A stretch of 64,000 bases of DNA from Phoenix dactylifera (Eukaryota > Streptophyta > Magnoliopsida > Arecales > Arecaceae): assembly GCF_009389715.1 (NCBI RefSeq), contig NC_052409.1, forward strand, positions 6,745,605-6,809,604, written 5' to 3'. Under the pieces are notes generated by a model, which was given only the letters and a program-made list of their open reading frames with translations, made no database searches and was not told where the DNA came from. Below are positions 46,301 through 59,200 of the stretch, piece by piece. The translations under genes and the position numbers were made by a program. Position 1 is the first letter of the stretch. Each line of letters opens with the position of its first letter.

Positions 46301-49300
46301 GAGGGCAGACCATTCGAATTGTAGGAAGCAGATAATCCAGGCATGCCAACCATATCATCAACAGCTCTATTCATATCTGCTTCATGCCAAGCCCAAGCAC
46401 TCTCTTCAGAACTGTGAGAAGGTGGGCGAGAGAAACCCGTTCCAACATGTTCAGCAGGATTCCAGTACATTATTCCACCACCAAAAAATTGATTATAATC
46501 CTTTCCAGAAAATGCATGAGTTTCATATTCTTCTACAGAAAACCAGCAGCTTTCAGTATCATCCACCAAATCAGAAGTGTTTTTCAAATCATACATATCT
46601 AAAATATCCCCAGGATGCTTTCTCTCATTCTCACCGGAAGTCCCATTAATTTGCAGTCCATAAGTAGCAAATCCTGGGCAGAGTGAAGACTGCATCCTTG
46701 GATCATATCCAGAATCATAGCTTACAGTCACAGTCTGACTCAATCTACTGCAAGTTTTGACCATAGGAGGCCAGTCCAAACTCATGGGCAAAGTTAGAGA
46801 AGGTAAAATTCGGCTGCGCCCACCTTCACTTGATGGCTTTCTTCCCTGATGCCTGGAAGGCAGAAAGGACTGATGAAAGTGACTGGGCCATTTATGACCA
46901 ACATCCAGATGTAATCTGTCTGTGGCAGCTGGGAGATGCTGTGAATGAACAGATGTAAAATCAGGAGGCGATATGGTAGGCCACTCATATGAAGTGCCTC
47001 CCATGAAACTTGTGTGGTTTCGTACATAAGATTCACTACCATTATTCTCGATTATGGAACTATTCTCATCCATAATACCTTGAACCAAGTTTGGAGGAGC
47101 AACATACTGTGAATGGGTGTTATTTATATCCTGGGTACTATCATGCTCATGTTCCTTAAGCTCGAGTGTACACACAGCAGGGCTCATTACTTCACATGCA
47201 GTATTGCTACTGGAACAACTTATGGAAGAATTAATACAATTTACAAGTTTGTCACAACAAACATTAATGTTTCTCACAGAAGATCCTGAAGATATCTGGG
47301 AGATGCCTTCAGCCATTTTAATAGAATTATAGTCTTCTGAATTGTTTGAACTCATATTACATTCCACACCAGTAAAACAGAAATCTGCAATAGAATGAGG
47401 GTCAGGATCTAGCTGGATGCTCATCATTTCATTGTGATTGATGAAATCAGGCTTAACAGAAGCATCACATAAATTAGAAACAGGAGACAGACTATGCCTG
47501 GCAGCAGAATCATTGGGGTCAGGTAAAGATTCTGTCAGTTCACTTTCTGGAGCAACAGATGTTACAGCAGTTTTCTTGTTATCAAATTCAGAAAATCCAA
47601 CTTTCACTAAGCCAGAATTTTTACTTTTAGCTCCTTTTCTTCCACCTTTTTTCTTACGTCTATGGCCCTTGCTGTCAGCTAAACCTGCAGCATGCTCCTT
47701 TTCTTCCACCTTTTTTCTTACTTCTATTCCCTTTTTTGTTAACGGAGTTTCCCTCCCAGGATCTTTCTTTGGAACACAAGGACTAGTTGTCCTTGCCTTC
47801 TGATTATCCACTACTGAAAGAGTGCTTTCTGGGGGGCAAAGCCCAGAGCTGCTATCATCTGCACAGTCTTCTCCACATCCTTGATCCTGAAAATGACGTC
47901 AGTAAATTAATTATCACTAAGTTGTGTCAGAAAGGGCAAAAAAAAAAAGAAAAAAAAAAAAGAAAAAGTTGCTGAAAGTATGTGGATACCATAGAAGTTT
48001 TGTGTAATGTTGAATCAACCTTGGATGGCTTAGAAGTAGAACTTAGCTTTCTTGAACTGCGACATTTGTTCTTCCCTCTCCGACAACCACCATTGCACTT
48101 CTCTTCACTTTTGTGTGGGAGGGCCTTTAACTTTACACCTCCCATAAGTTCAAGTTTTATATAACTAATGGAAACAACCATGAGGAGTCTTCACAGGTTT
48201 CTTATTATACAATCAGAAATGGTGTCAAGAGATTCTAATGTGCTGAAAAATAATGCCTTGTCTTCAGATTCACTAAGCCAACATGTTAAAAAAGTAGATA
48301 TCTCCTGAACCACTAGCAATCTGTTCAAATAATTGGTCAGGATTCGTGGTCTTCTATGAGATGGCACAGTGATGATATCCAAGGACAAATCTAGATTCCT
48401 TCTGAACAATGACTTCTTCACCCTTTGCCAAGATGCCATAGGACTCTATCTTAGTTTCAGTTCATCTTCAAGTTTACAGAAACAAAATTCCTTCCTCAAA
48501 GCATTGTTTGACCCTTTAACAATCTCATTTGCCTGAAGAGTTACAATGTTCAAATATTAGCAATTATTGATGCATAAAAAGAAAGATGTTTACCAGCAAA
48601 GCGCCAACGATAATGAGCTGAAACTCATCTCATTGATAAAATACGAGAAATCAAGATAATCTCTGTAGTTTCACATAAAAATTGGCAGTTTTCTTCGTTG
48701 TGTCGATCAAGAGTTGAAGAACCAATGCCGATACCTTACAGGTAGGGTATAGATCAGTATAATTGGTTATTGTGTCAACAGATAGTATGCCTCTTGCTGC
48801 CAGCACAAGAAAAATAAGATTATGTAACATGTATTGGTACAGTATCAAGGGGCATATTGATACCAGTACAGTGAGGTATGGTTAGTACCACCAATACTTA
48901 AATCCTTGGCCGGTCATTGACATGAGGCAAAAGAGTGGATTTAGGCACAAAACAAGGAGAAAATGCTTCTCTCCACTTATTCTTTATCAAATTAATAATA
49001 AGCATCATGATTTTCACTTCTTCTTTTTGGACAACAATTTGAATCTTAATCTGATTTCTTTGGAAAAAGTATAATAAGTCTCTTCAGAATTAACTTTGAA
49101 TGATAGATAATTGCAAGCTGACAACTTTTTACATGATAGATTTCTTTCACTCATAGACTAATCCTGTGACTTCATGTCTTACTTTATCAATAAATTTATA
49201 TATGGGCAAAGAGGAAGCTTTAAACCAAGTATAAGGTAAGTCTGCTATATCAGAGAAAGGCTCTCAGATCTCATCCACAAAAGTTTAAAGAAGCATCAAC

Positions 49301-49706
49301 ATCCAATATATTTACCACTCATATTTCATGATAGATTGCCAGTTTACAAAAGAATGAAACCCATGATCCAACACCAGAAGATCCTTTTCTCGGCAAGAAA
49401 TTCCCAAAAATGCATGCAGCTAACCAAAGAAGAGTGCTATAATATCATGGTGTTCTATTTTAGGCCCATGAATCCCAACTTTGCCAATTGGATCAGGTAA
49501 TGAGTAATAACGAATTATGCTTTGGAAACAAAGACCCTTGTATATACAAGATATTAGATCTCAATTTACCCGTGTGAAATCAAAAGAATAATACCGCTTC
49601 TTATAATAAACTCATTAGTGCTAAATAAGTCCCCAGTTATTAGTCAAAGGACTCAACCAAATTCCCATTTCTCTCCAGAAGTGTCTTCAGTATGCTAAGC
49701 CATTTG

Positions 49707-49728
49707 CTCTCTCTCTCTCTCTCTCTCT
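49707..49728. repeat. CT microsatellite
   Basis: Eleven CT units lie in the intron between exons 1 and 2 of the nucleotidyltransferase pseudogene. Confidence 0.9.
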
Positions 49729-51784
49729 GGGGTGTAGGAGGGGTGAAGGGAAGGGCTCATGCCCAATGATTATTCCATATACCATGAAATATAACAAACT
49801 CATTTAGTGGATTAGTACAATGTGCATGCAATTCATACATAATGCAGACACACATGGACTATAACAAGTTGGCCGTATGCTGTAGATGTAAGCTAGTTCT
49901 TATTTTGTATTCCATATATATCAGTGGAATTAATCATTCTCTCACCTTTTAGTTAGCATGCTTTAACTTGGTGGTCCATGAAGATTTCTCAAGAATGTGG
50001 GAACTTTCAGGGTAAACATTTTTTAAATAGAGTTGGGAGGGGGAGCATGGGATCTAAACTAAATATAAAAACAGGAAATCTAGACAAACCAAAAGAATGT
50101 TTTCAAAAAAATGAATTATATTAGTTCCTAGTAAAGACATAGCCTACAACTTCATCACCACCCATTTCATGTTCTTAAGCCATTTCTATAAAAAATATCT
50201 GATCTTTCTCTTCACAAAAGTAAATCATGAGTGAATCCTTAATTTCTATGGCATGACATCAAGTTGGACCCTCAACAGATTCTGTACCATGCTACTTCAA
50301 AAGGTCATTTTCCTTAGCAAGAGGCCACCTGAGTAACTAGTTGGTAGGATTAGCAGTAAGTGCACAAAATGGTGCAATGAAATGAGCAAGCTTGCAATGC
50401 AACACAAGCCACTGTCTAAACCAGCACCAAGGAAGACCACGTTGGATATCCAATTATTGATAAAACATACATCCAATAGTTGTGTCAACCAAACAGCAGG
50501 AAGACCTTCACGAGTTCAGCTCAACAAGTAATTCACAAGTAAAACCTGGTTCCAGGTTCCTGCAACCATTCTGACTCTCTCTCACACTGAGAATTGACAA
50601 GTAATAAAATCATATGGCAAGACTTTGAGGACAAAGGTGCTTTTGGTATTCAGGATAAGATTGTAGCACCCCTTCACATCCTCTGATATGCTTTAAGATG
50701 CAAGCGCTGTCAATTGACATGAAGAACCACTTTCATACACTGAATCTGAATCAAAAGTTAGCTAAAATAAACATTCCCTTTTACGAAAAATAAAAGATCT
50801 CAATCCTCACATGGTTCAGATTTTATCATTAGTTATTCAAATATTAAAGTTCTCTCTTTTTTTTTTTGGTAACAAAAGTTTTCCATTAATGATCTTATAA
50901 CTCTTACGGTAAAAACAGAAACTTTGTAGGATGAATTGGGGAGTAAAAACCAAAGCTACATTGGAAATCCAAGACGGTAAAACAATTACCAGAAATTTCG
51001 CTGCTTTCCCTAAAAAAGCCTGAAAAATCTTCTTTCTCTGTCCGGGATCCAACCCCATCCACCAGTCCAGGCACCCCTTCTTCCTCCAAAAGGCATTGGC
51101 AGCTAGACCAGCGACCGCAGCCCTCTCCTTCGCTGCCTTCCTCCCCTTCGGATTCTTCCCTCCATGGGAGCTACGCCACGCCAGCCTCAACGCCACCTCC
51201 AGCCGATTCGCCACGAATGCCTCCAAGCTGTAGTACCCCTTATCCTTCAACCACGGCAGCTCCGCCCAGGGCGCCCCCAACCCACTCTCCTCTTCTCTCA
51301 GGAACCTCCCACCGGAGATCCCATCCATGACCTCCACGAACCGGTCCGCGTCGACGACCAAGTCCTCGGAGACCGTGAGGAAATCCAGGGGACAGTCGGC
51401 GGTCTGCTCGCCCTCCCGGGACCCGAAGAGGCGGAGGGAGCGAGCGAGGTCAAGCTCGGCGGTGGAGGAGGCGGCGGCGCGGGCGAGGAGGCCGTGGTAG
51501 CGGCGGAAGCAGAGGGAGGGGAGGGAGGGGGAGGAAGAGGCGGGGAGGTCAGGGAGGAGGAAGAAGAAGCCGTGGCCGTGACGGCGGAGGCGGGAGAGCA
51601 TCTGGAGGAGGATGCGGACGAAGTCGGGGTCGATGACGGTAAGGGCGGACTGGCGGTGAGAAGCGGAGAGGGAGGAGAACCACCTGAGGACGGCGGCGCG
51701 AGGCTTGGGGTTCGGGTTTGGTTTTGAGGAGTGGTAGAGGGCGATATGGGCAGTGAGGGAATCGAAGAGCTGGTGGGCATCCAT

Positions 51785-53211
51785 GGCGGGCGGCGGAGTC
51801 GGTCGGAAAGTGTTTGTTTGTGTGTCCGAGAGACGCAAATGGAGGTTGGTGGAACCTTGGGAGGCGGGGTAAGAGTGGGACACCTGGCACATTAGTTTGT
51901 GTTATGGAACCAGTTCCAACCTTCGTTTGCACCTCAACATCTTTTTTTTTTAACATAATAGAATAGATAATTAAAATAAAATAAATATAATTATTTAATT
52001 ATTTTTCAAAATACTTTTTAATATTAATATTATGATATATTATTAATATACAAAATTTCGATAGCATATGCAAAATTATCATTATAATAAGATAATATAT
52101 TATCATAAAATAATAAGATCATAATCCAATTTGTATATAAATAAGAAATAAAAAAGTATTGTATGTCTAGAATATATAAATAAAATATAGTAGAATTATT
52201 AATAGTTATGCTTTTATTTTTAAATAAAAATATGATCACAAAAATACAATAAATTTTAATTAAATATTAATGCAACATAATATAGGTACAAATTCAAAAT
52301 ATTTTTATTAATATCAACATATATTAGCAAGTATGGTTGCTAATAATATCATTAACTTTTATATTAATTTCGCGATGCTTTATTTAATATAATTTAATAA
52401 GTTAATAAGTTTCTTATTAATCTATTCATAAGCTTTTTATTTAATATGGTATTAAATAATTTTTTTATTAATAATGTTATTAAGATAGATACCAAGAGCT
52501 TTGCCGAAATAATGCCTTCATTTTAATACATATACGTACGTACGTACATACATACATATATATATATACACACACACGTGTGTGTACGTACATACACACA
52601 TAAATATATATATTAAATATATTAGATGACCCCTAACATTTGGTATCATAACTATTTTGCTTCCAACCTATAAAATAATTGCCGCTAAATATATTTTTTC
52701 CCTGGATAGATATAGATACGTTAATATTAATTAAATATTAAATTTTTATCCATATGTATTTTAACCCGTTACAAATACAAATTTATATTTTTTTATCTTC
52801 TTCCTCTCTACACTAAAATCCTCTAGCCTACGTTATGGCCCACAAAAACTCTTGCCACGTTTTTCAAAAGTTATCCATAAGCCTCAACATTACATACATT
52901 ATGCTTTCATATCTCATTGTTGATTGGACATAAGATCGGCAAATGAAAACTTTATTTATTTAGTTAAGTCTTAATAGTAGAGTTCCTTTCTTTATTATAA
53001 TAGAGATTGATATCAGCTATTACTTCACATTAATAAGTATCCCAATTTACAGAACATGTATATTTAACGGCTGAACACGCATCAGCATTACCAAGCCGTG
53101 CCCGTCTCACAAACAGAACAGAGATCATTCAGGAGAAAAACAAACTATAGAGTAAGCAATTAATAAATAAACGTACAGATGGTTTAAAGACATCGTCTTC
53201 TGTGGATCCAA
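51785..53211. other. Intergenic AT-rich DNA between two minus-strand genes
   Basis: This holds the 5' flank of the nucleotidyltransferase locus and the 3' UTR of PRMT7. From 51950 to 52800 it is very AT-rich with no coding signal. A compound microsatellite lies at about 52531-52612. No other gene was recognised. Confidence 0.6.
52531..52612. repeat. Compound TACG/TACA/AT/AC microsatellite
   Basis: Runs of TACG, TACA, TA, CA and TG dinucleotide or tetranucleotide units follow one another and form several small palindromes. Confidence 0.85.
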
Positions 53212-56200
53212 TCAAGATGATGAGAATGAGGATTTAATGGTGACTTCGCCAGTTGAAGGGTCAAAAAATGCCTCAATCTCAGCAAAGCACTCAACGGCAT
53301 CGACTGCCACAGGCTTGCTCAAAAGCTTCACTCCTTGTTTCCAATATCTGCTATCTGAAATCAACAGTCCCACAAGAATGAAAATATAAATAAAAGAAAG
53401 GCGATACGGCTTGGAATATCTTGGATTGTACACAAGTTGTTTCTTCATTAAAAGTTCAAGGACAATGAAGTATTGCATCAGGAATACTGGAATGGAACAA
53501 GTGATTCGCAATGATGCAAACCTGGCCCAGTTGTCAAAACAATGGAATTTTTTTCATCCATCACCCAATCAATCCAAAGTGCAAAACCATGGCATAATCC
53601 TGGCTCCGAAAACTCAATCTGCATAAAGAATGAAGAGGTTGGAATACTATTGCTGAAGAAGTAGAAAACAACATGATCAGAATGCCCTTTAGTAAAGTAC
53701 ATGGAGAGTTGGCTAAAAGCGTATCCTTTGGAACGAAAGTTCCTGGTATCATGCCATTGTTCATTTTATGTAATTTTTCTTCATTGTTTAACCAGTTGAC
53801 TTCATTTTTTTCAATTTTTTTGCCATTTTGTATCTTGCACATGTGTGAGCCACACCTCTCCAGTTTTCATTACCTCAGTACCCTATTCTTCTTTTCAATT
53901 GTTTTCATCAATTTGAAATTTTAACCTAATCCTCAGCAGCATCAGGATCTTAATTTCCAAGACCTGTCAGTAACTTCAAGGCCAGGACAATTAACCACCT
54001 CTCATATTTCATTGTTATCATATCTTTGTTCTGCACCCATCAGACCTCCTTTATTAGTCCATACAAATGTAGGTTTCCTGTTCTACAATAAGCCTTTTCT
54101 TTTGAAATTTGTAGATTATATTATATTGTATGTGAGTGGCTTTTTGTAGGCTTTGATAAAAATAACTTTTCTATTATCTTTGGTTGTGATCTTTGGGAAG
54201 TAAGAAACTTTTTTGTTGTTTGGAAAGACATAACTCAGTTGCCACTTTCTGCTTATGGGTTGAGCAGCTTGTTGATATCAAATTTGATGAGTGCAAACGA
54301 TGTGAGAAGCATGCATGGAAGCAATGGAATTGAAAGATCTGAAAAGATGCAAGTGGTGAAAATTATGGCTTTATTTGGGAAGGTACATACTCCAATCTCG
54401 GCTAATTGAAAACATCAATAATGAAGATCAAATTTAAGCTATAACTGTCTGAGAATCGAAAGGAATCCTCGGGAACAATGATATATGCCTAATTAAATGG
54501 ATTGCAGGCCAAGCTGTCTGATATATGCCTAATTAAATGGATTGCAGGCCAAAATTTGTAAAGGCCTGTCACAACATTTGAGAGAAAGACTGCTTCTGCC
54601 TGTTTCATTATCAAAAGATCACCTCGAATCAAGTACTGGACTAGATATTAGTTGCACCCACCAACTCAAAGCATGTAGACTCTTTTATTAATTATAACTC
54701 TGAATCCAGGAGTTGACAAAGAAATTTACCAAAGATGTACTCAGAATTTAATGAGAAATCCTCACCATTTTCATGTATAAAAGTAAAATTCCATATGATG
54801 AATGTAAATCTGAAAAATGGGCAAATGAATATTTTAGCCAGTTGAGGACAATTGGATAGCATGCAATATAAAATAAAAATGGCCAACAAAAACATGCATT
54901 GGAGATCAAGTATATAGCATCTATTCAGGAAAATGTACATAAGGGCTACACAAAGAAGCCACTGAACAAAAAATACCTTTGTTTTTCCAAAACATGCATG
55001 AATTGGCTCTGAGAAATTAAACTCCATGATTGAAATTGCCTCACTAAGTTTCTGTTGGATATTAAGCGAGCAATCACATCAGTTTACAAGAATAAAACCA
55101 ATCATTTATATAAGTCAAACCAAAAAAGTTTAATGGGTACATGTCTAGAGTATTTTCACAGGTCAAACTTATCTTCTACAATTTGATATACTTACCTTAA
55201 CCTCACCACATTGCCATATATAATAAGGCAGACAAGGACCTTCCTGCATTGGGGGTAAGTCACCACAGGCCCCTAAAGTCTCATTCACAACCGAATGGTC
55301 AAAGCCCTCAACATCTTGGAGGCAGCACTGACTTCTCCATAAGTTCTGCATAAGAAAATAAATTTTCTAACACTACAATGACGAGAAAAGAAATCACTGG
55401 CTTCAAGCAATCAATTTATAGAATTGAAAAAAAAAAGGAGGTACAAATAGAAAAGAAACTCACCGGAAGTGACATGGCACAAACCTTCAAGGTTCCTTTA
55501 CAAGGCATGATAAATACATCTTCAGCTAGAATTGAGTCAAGCAGAGTCCTCTCCTTCCTTCAATCAATTTAAAATGAACCAGAATGCTTAGGACTATGAT
55601 ATAATGTCATAAATAAGATAACAGATAAAGAAATCAAAAGGTAGCCCGCCTTGTATTGTTGGCTTTATCGTGCAAAAAGGTATAATCCCCTGAATACTGT
55701 GACAGACTCTAATTGCGTTAAGGTTTACATGAGCAATTCTACTATTTTCTATGTCGTGTCCTCGCAGGCACGATACAAAACACCTGTTTATCTGAAGGGA
55801 CAGGTTTTGACCTTATTGGCATCATCTATTTGCTAATGTTGCACCATTATTATAGCATACTGATCGACCGTGTTGTCAAGATTGACACTGAGTCATAAAT
55901 CATAGAGGAAGCTAGATCAGACTGGGTCATGTATCAAATTGCAGATGGTAAATTATTCCTTTTCCAGTTTCTTCAAAAATTTAAAAATATAAAAGAAATG
56001 TGACAGGGAAAAAAATGAGTCAAACACAAAGCAGATGAAGGATGAAGAGCCATATATAAGAAGCTTAATTTCTATATGCCCATATATAGTATGTCGACGA
56101 AACATGTATCATGTCTAATTATTAAAAGTATTCACATTCAACATATCAATTCAATTATCTTTAAGGTAGATTATTTTTAAAAAAAATCAGTTTTTAGTAA

Positions 56201-59200
56201 ATGGTTGCAAAATACAAAGTCCTGCACTTGATCTAAATTCTGTAAACTCAAAATCTTCTGCTTCTTTATTTTCTAGGGGTCAAAAAAACCTAACAGGCTT
56301 GCTAACTTTATGTGCTCAGGCTAAGTAGAGATAAATATGCAATTCTAAAAGCCATATAGTCCAATAAATTATACAAAATGGACGTCCACATGATCTAATA
56401 TGCATCTAATATGATCAAGTGAAGTTGGGTCTTATGATCCAAGGGATTGAATGATGCATACACAGATCTAGATCTTATACTGATCTTGATCCAAGGATGT
56501 GATCTAGAACATAATATTCAAATCTTGGATCGTCAATTGATTGGCACATGACAATAAAACATCTACAACCCTACAAAAAACTAGGAAAAGAATGTTTCAT
56601 TCCTGATGCTTCCAACTTGGCGCCTCCCCCCCCCCCCCCCCCCCAAACAAAAAAAAGCCCACTCATTGGAACATGATGTGTGCAGGTGGAGAACTGTGAG
56701 AAATTTAGTATTATGACTTGAAGTACTTATTTTATTGTTTTTCATGCAAGATTTTAGTGATGCCATTATTTCCAATGTAAGACACCCCCCTCCAAACCAT
56801 TATCTTCCATTATAATGGAAAATAATAACAATCATTTCCTCCCTGTGCGGGATTTTCTAGGACAAAAATAATGGCTGCTATTACATTCATTAGCCTCAAA
56901 AGACCACCTTTCCTAACTGATGCAGGAACTGAATTGTATCACATTCATTAGCCTTAATTATGCTGATTTAAAGTTCTTTAATTGTGGGCTTTAGATTAAA
57001 CCATTAGAATGTTTTTTAATCCAATAATAGCCAATGAAGGTTGAACATAAAATCTTTAACTCCATAATTCTGGGAGGTACAAAGGGAGTCAATTTAGGTA
57101 AGTTTAGAGGTGGGTTACTGTTTATATCACTATAGCATGATAGTGACGCTATCTTTGTGAAGAGTCCCCAAAATGACTAAAATCCATCAACTTGTAGGTC
57201 AAGTTTCAAAGTCTTTATAAAGTGGGTCGACCAAAAGACTTATATGCTGGTTTTTTCATTGTGAAGGGTATTGAAGATTTGAGACCAGGTTCAGCTCTCT
57301 TGTTTCCTTCATCTCTCTTCCCCTCTTCTCATCATCTCTTTATTTTCTGCTACTTATTCCTCTCCTCTCTCGATTTTCTACTTTATTTCATAAATCTGCT
57401 GTTTCTCCCTGCTTCTTTTGAGCTTTAAATAGATCATATTGCTGTCTACAGATTTCTGTGTGTGTTATTTGACGTAGTTTGATTATAGATTTATATCTGA
57501 TTGTCTAAGAGAGGTCCAGATTGTGATTTGGTTTATCTTTCTACATATAAGACACCCTAAATAAACATTCTTTTAAATAGCCATAGCCCTAAATCCAAGT
57601 TTTCTTATTGACAATCCTAATCTCAGAACCAGGACACCAGGCAATAAAGTCCTTCATAACCTTAATCCTTCACCTCAAGGTCCACCATTGCATGTAGGCA
57701 GCCTTAACCCCTCAGAGTCCTACATCACAAAACCTAGAAAAGAAATAAAACTAAGACAAGACAGTCAACCAAAAAATCACAAATTAAAGGCTCAAATAGC
57801 TAAATAAAAACTGCTCAAGTTACTGTAGCATAAACAGTACCCGTGAGCAAAATACCACAGTTTCTTTTGACCCAAAAAAATAACCAAATAAAACAGAAAA
57901 CAATAACTAATAAATTGAGATAAAAATAAATTTTGATGCATCAAATTCCCATTATATAATGGCTATTAGAAAGGCCACAAAAGTTAAAAATGTAAAACAA
58001 CAGGACATGGAAATCTCTTACTAACCAAAATCGAAGATTCTGCCATGGAAGCATTCCTTCATTTCCGTAATAATATGGTTCTCCTACGAACAAGTCAACC
58101 TACTTGAACAGACATATAACAACACCGATCTGTTAAAATTGAATACCAAACAATATCATCAAACTAAAACATTATTATATGCAGCTTAACTTTAGTGGGA
58201 ATGCAGAAATCACTGTACAAACTCTCTCAATGAAATTTATGGTCATGGAAAACATGACATTACCTTTCTCTGTCTAAAACCATCTGAAATTAAGCATGCT
58301 GTTCTTCTACCAATAACTTCTATATGATCTATAGAGAAACCATTTGCATCAGCAACTGCTTGCAGATATCGAGCACCTTTCGCTCGCAGCCCGGGAAAGG
58401 TTGAGATAACATTTGAAGTTTTTGAGAGAGATGCAGTAAGAATTGTTAAGAACACACTGTCATCAGCAACAACACACAATGGAGATGATCTAACACACAA
58501 CTGGACATAAAAAAGATTTCATATGAGTAAACATACAAGAGATTGAATATGAGCAAGGCACGCATGGTAGAAGAGAGAAAATGCAAAATCCTTATATAAC
58601 AAAGTCAAGTAAATGGAAGAGAATGAAGAGTGCAACCATGGTCACTAGAATTCCTGAATCCCACGAAAATGCAAATTATTAAGAATCTTTTGGAATATAT
58701 TTCGGAATAACAATTTTTCGTACATATGCTAGTCCAAGTTACAAATCAGTTTTATATTCGTCATCAAGAACTAAAACTACCTCAATAGTATATTCATGTT
58801 CAATATTAATGCTGATTTTTTTGTTACATGTCAGAAAGCTGTTTAAAGAATCGATATCAAGTAATCACATAAAACATGCACCATGAACCCAGATGAATGC
58901 TGGAAAAAGATCTGCCTGAATATAATAATCTCCAAAGATGAAAGCAAATTCTTACAGCATTTTTTACGGCTCTTATTAGGGCCAATCTCCAATCTTTGTC
59001 GCCATAAAGAGCAATCCTTTCTGGCAAAAGCGTAATAAGACAGTTTGCAGAATTGAAGTCATTATAAGCTCTCTGCTCATCAAACTTGAGACAATATGAA
59101 ACGCTAGTATCATCGTGAACAGCTTTGAAGAGAACATGTTTATCCTTTGAGACAGGCATTCCTGTGCCATGAGTGAGCCAAACACATTGCTTCCAATGAT

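Larger units (their letters stand above)
19945..51784 (-). pseudogene. Plant Pol-beta nucleotidyltransferase / PAP-OAS1-like gene, disrupted
   Basis: Fourteen exons on the minus strand: 51784-50990, 48532-47990, 47886-45646, 45563-45447, 45111-44929, 44829-44767, 27283-27212, 27089-26823, 25326-25207, 23350-23291, 22209-22169, 22005-21928, 21837-21753 and 20073-19945. The lengths sum to 1,598 codons in one phase. The fold is that of the large plant nucleotidyltransferase family related to non-canonical poly(A) polymerases. The nucleotide-binding motif is GSNATGLALPTSDVDLV, with DVD at 44970-44962. The third acidic residue is in SIRLDISF at 26873-26871. The PAP/OAS1 domain follows (DQSYSGALSSY, HEHHIGRPINQ). 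The N-terminal half is long and low in complexity, with a Lys-rich patch. Three in-frame stops break it: TAG at 48448-48446, TGA at 48193-48191 and TAA at 44781-44779. A 16.4-kb transposon complex lies in the intron 44766-27284. Splice sites look normal, so decay is recent, or the stops are assembly errors. Confidence 0.85.

Noticed and set aside
51164-51727. Plus-strand Glu/Gly-rich reading frame
   Set aside because: It is the antisense shadow of exon 1 of the nucleotidyltransferase locus.
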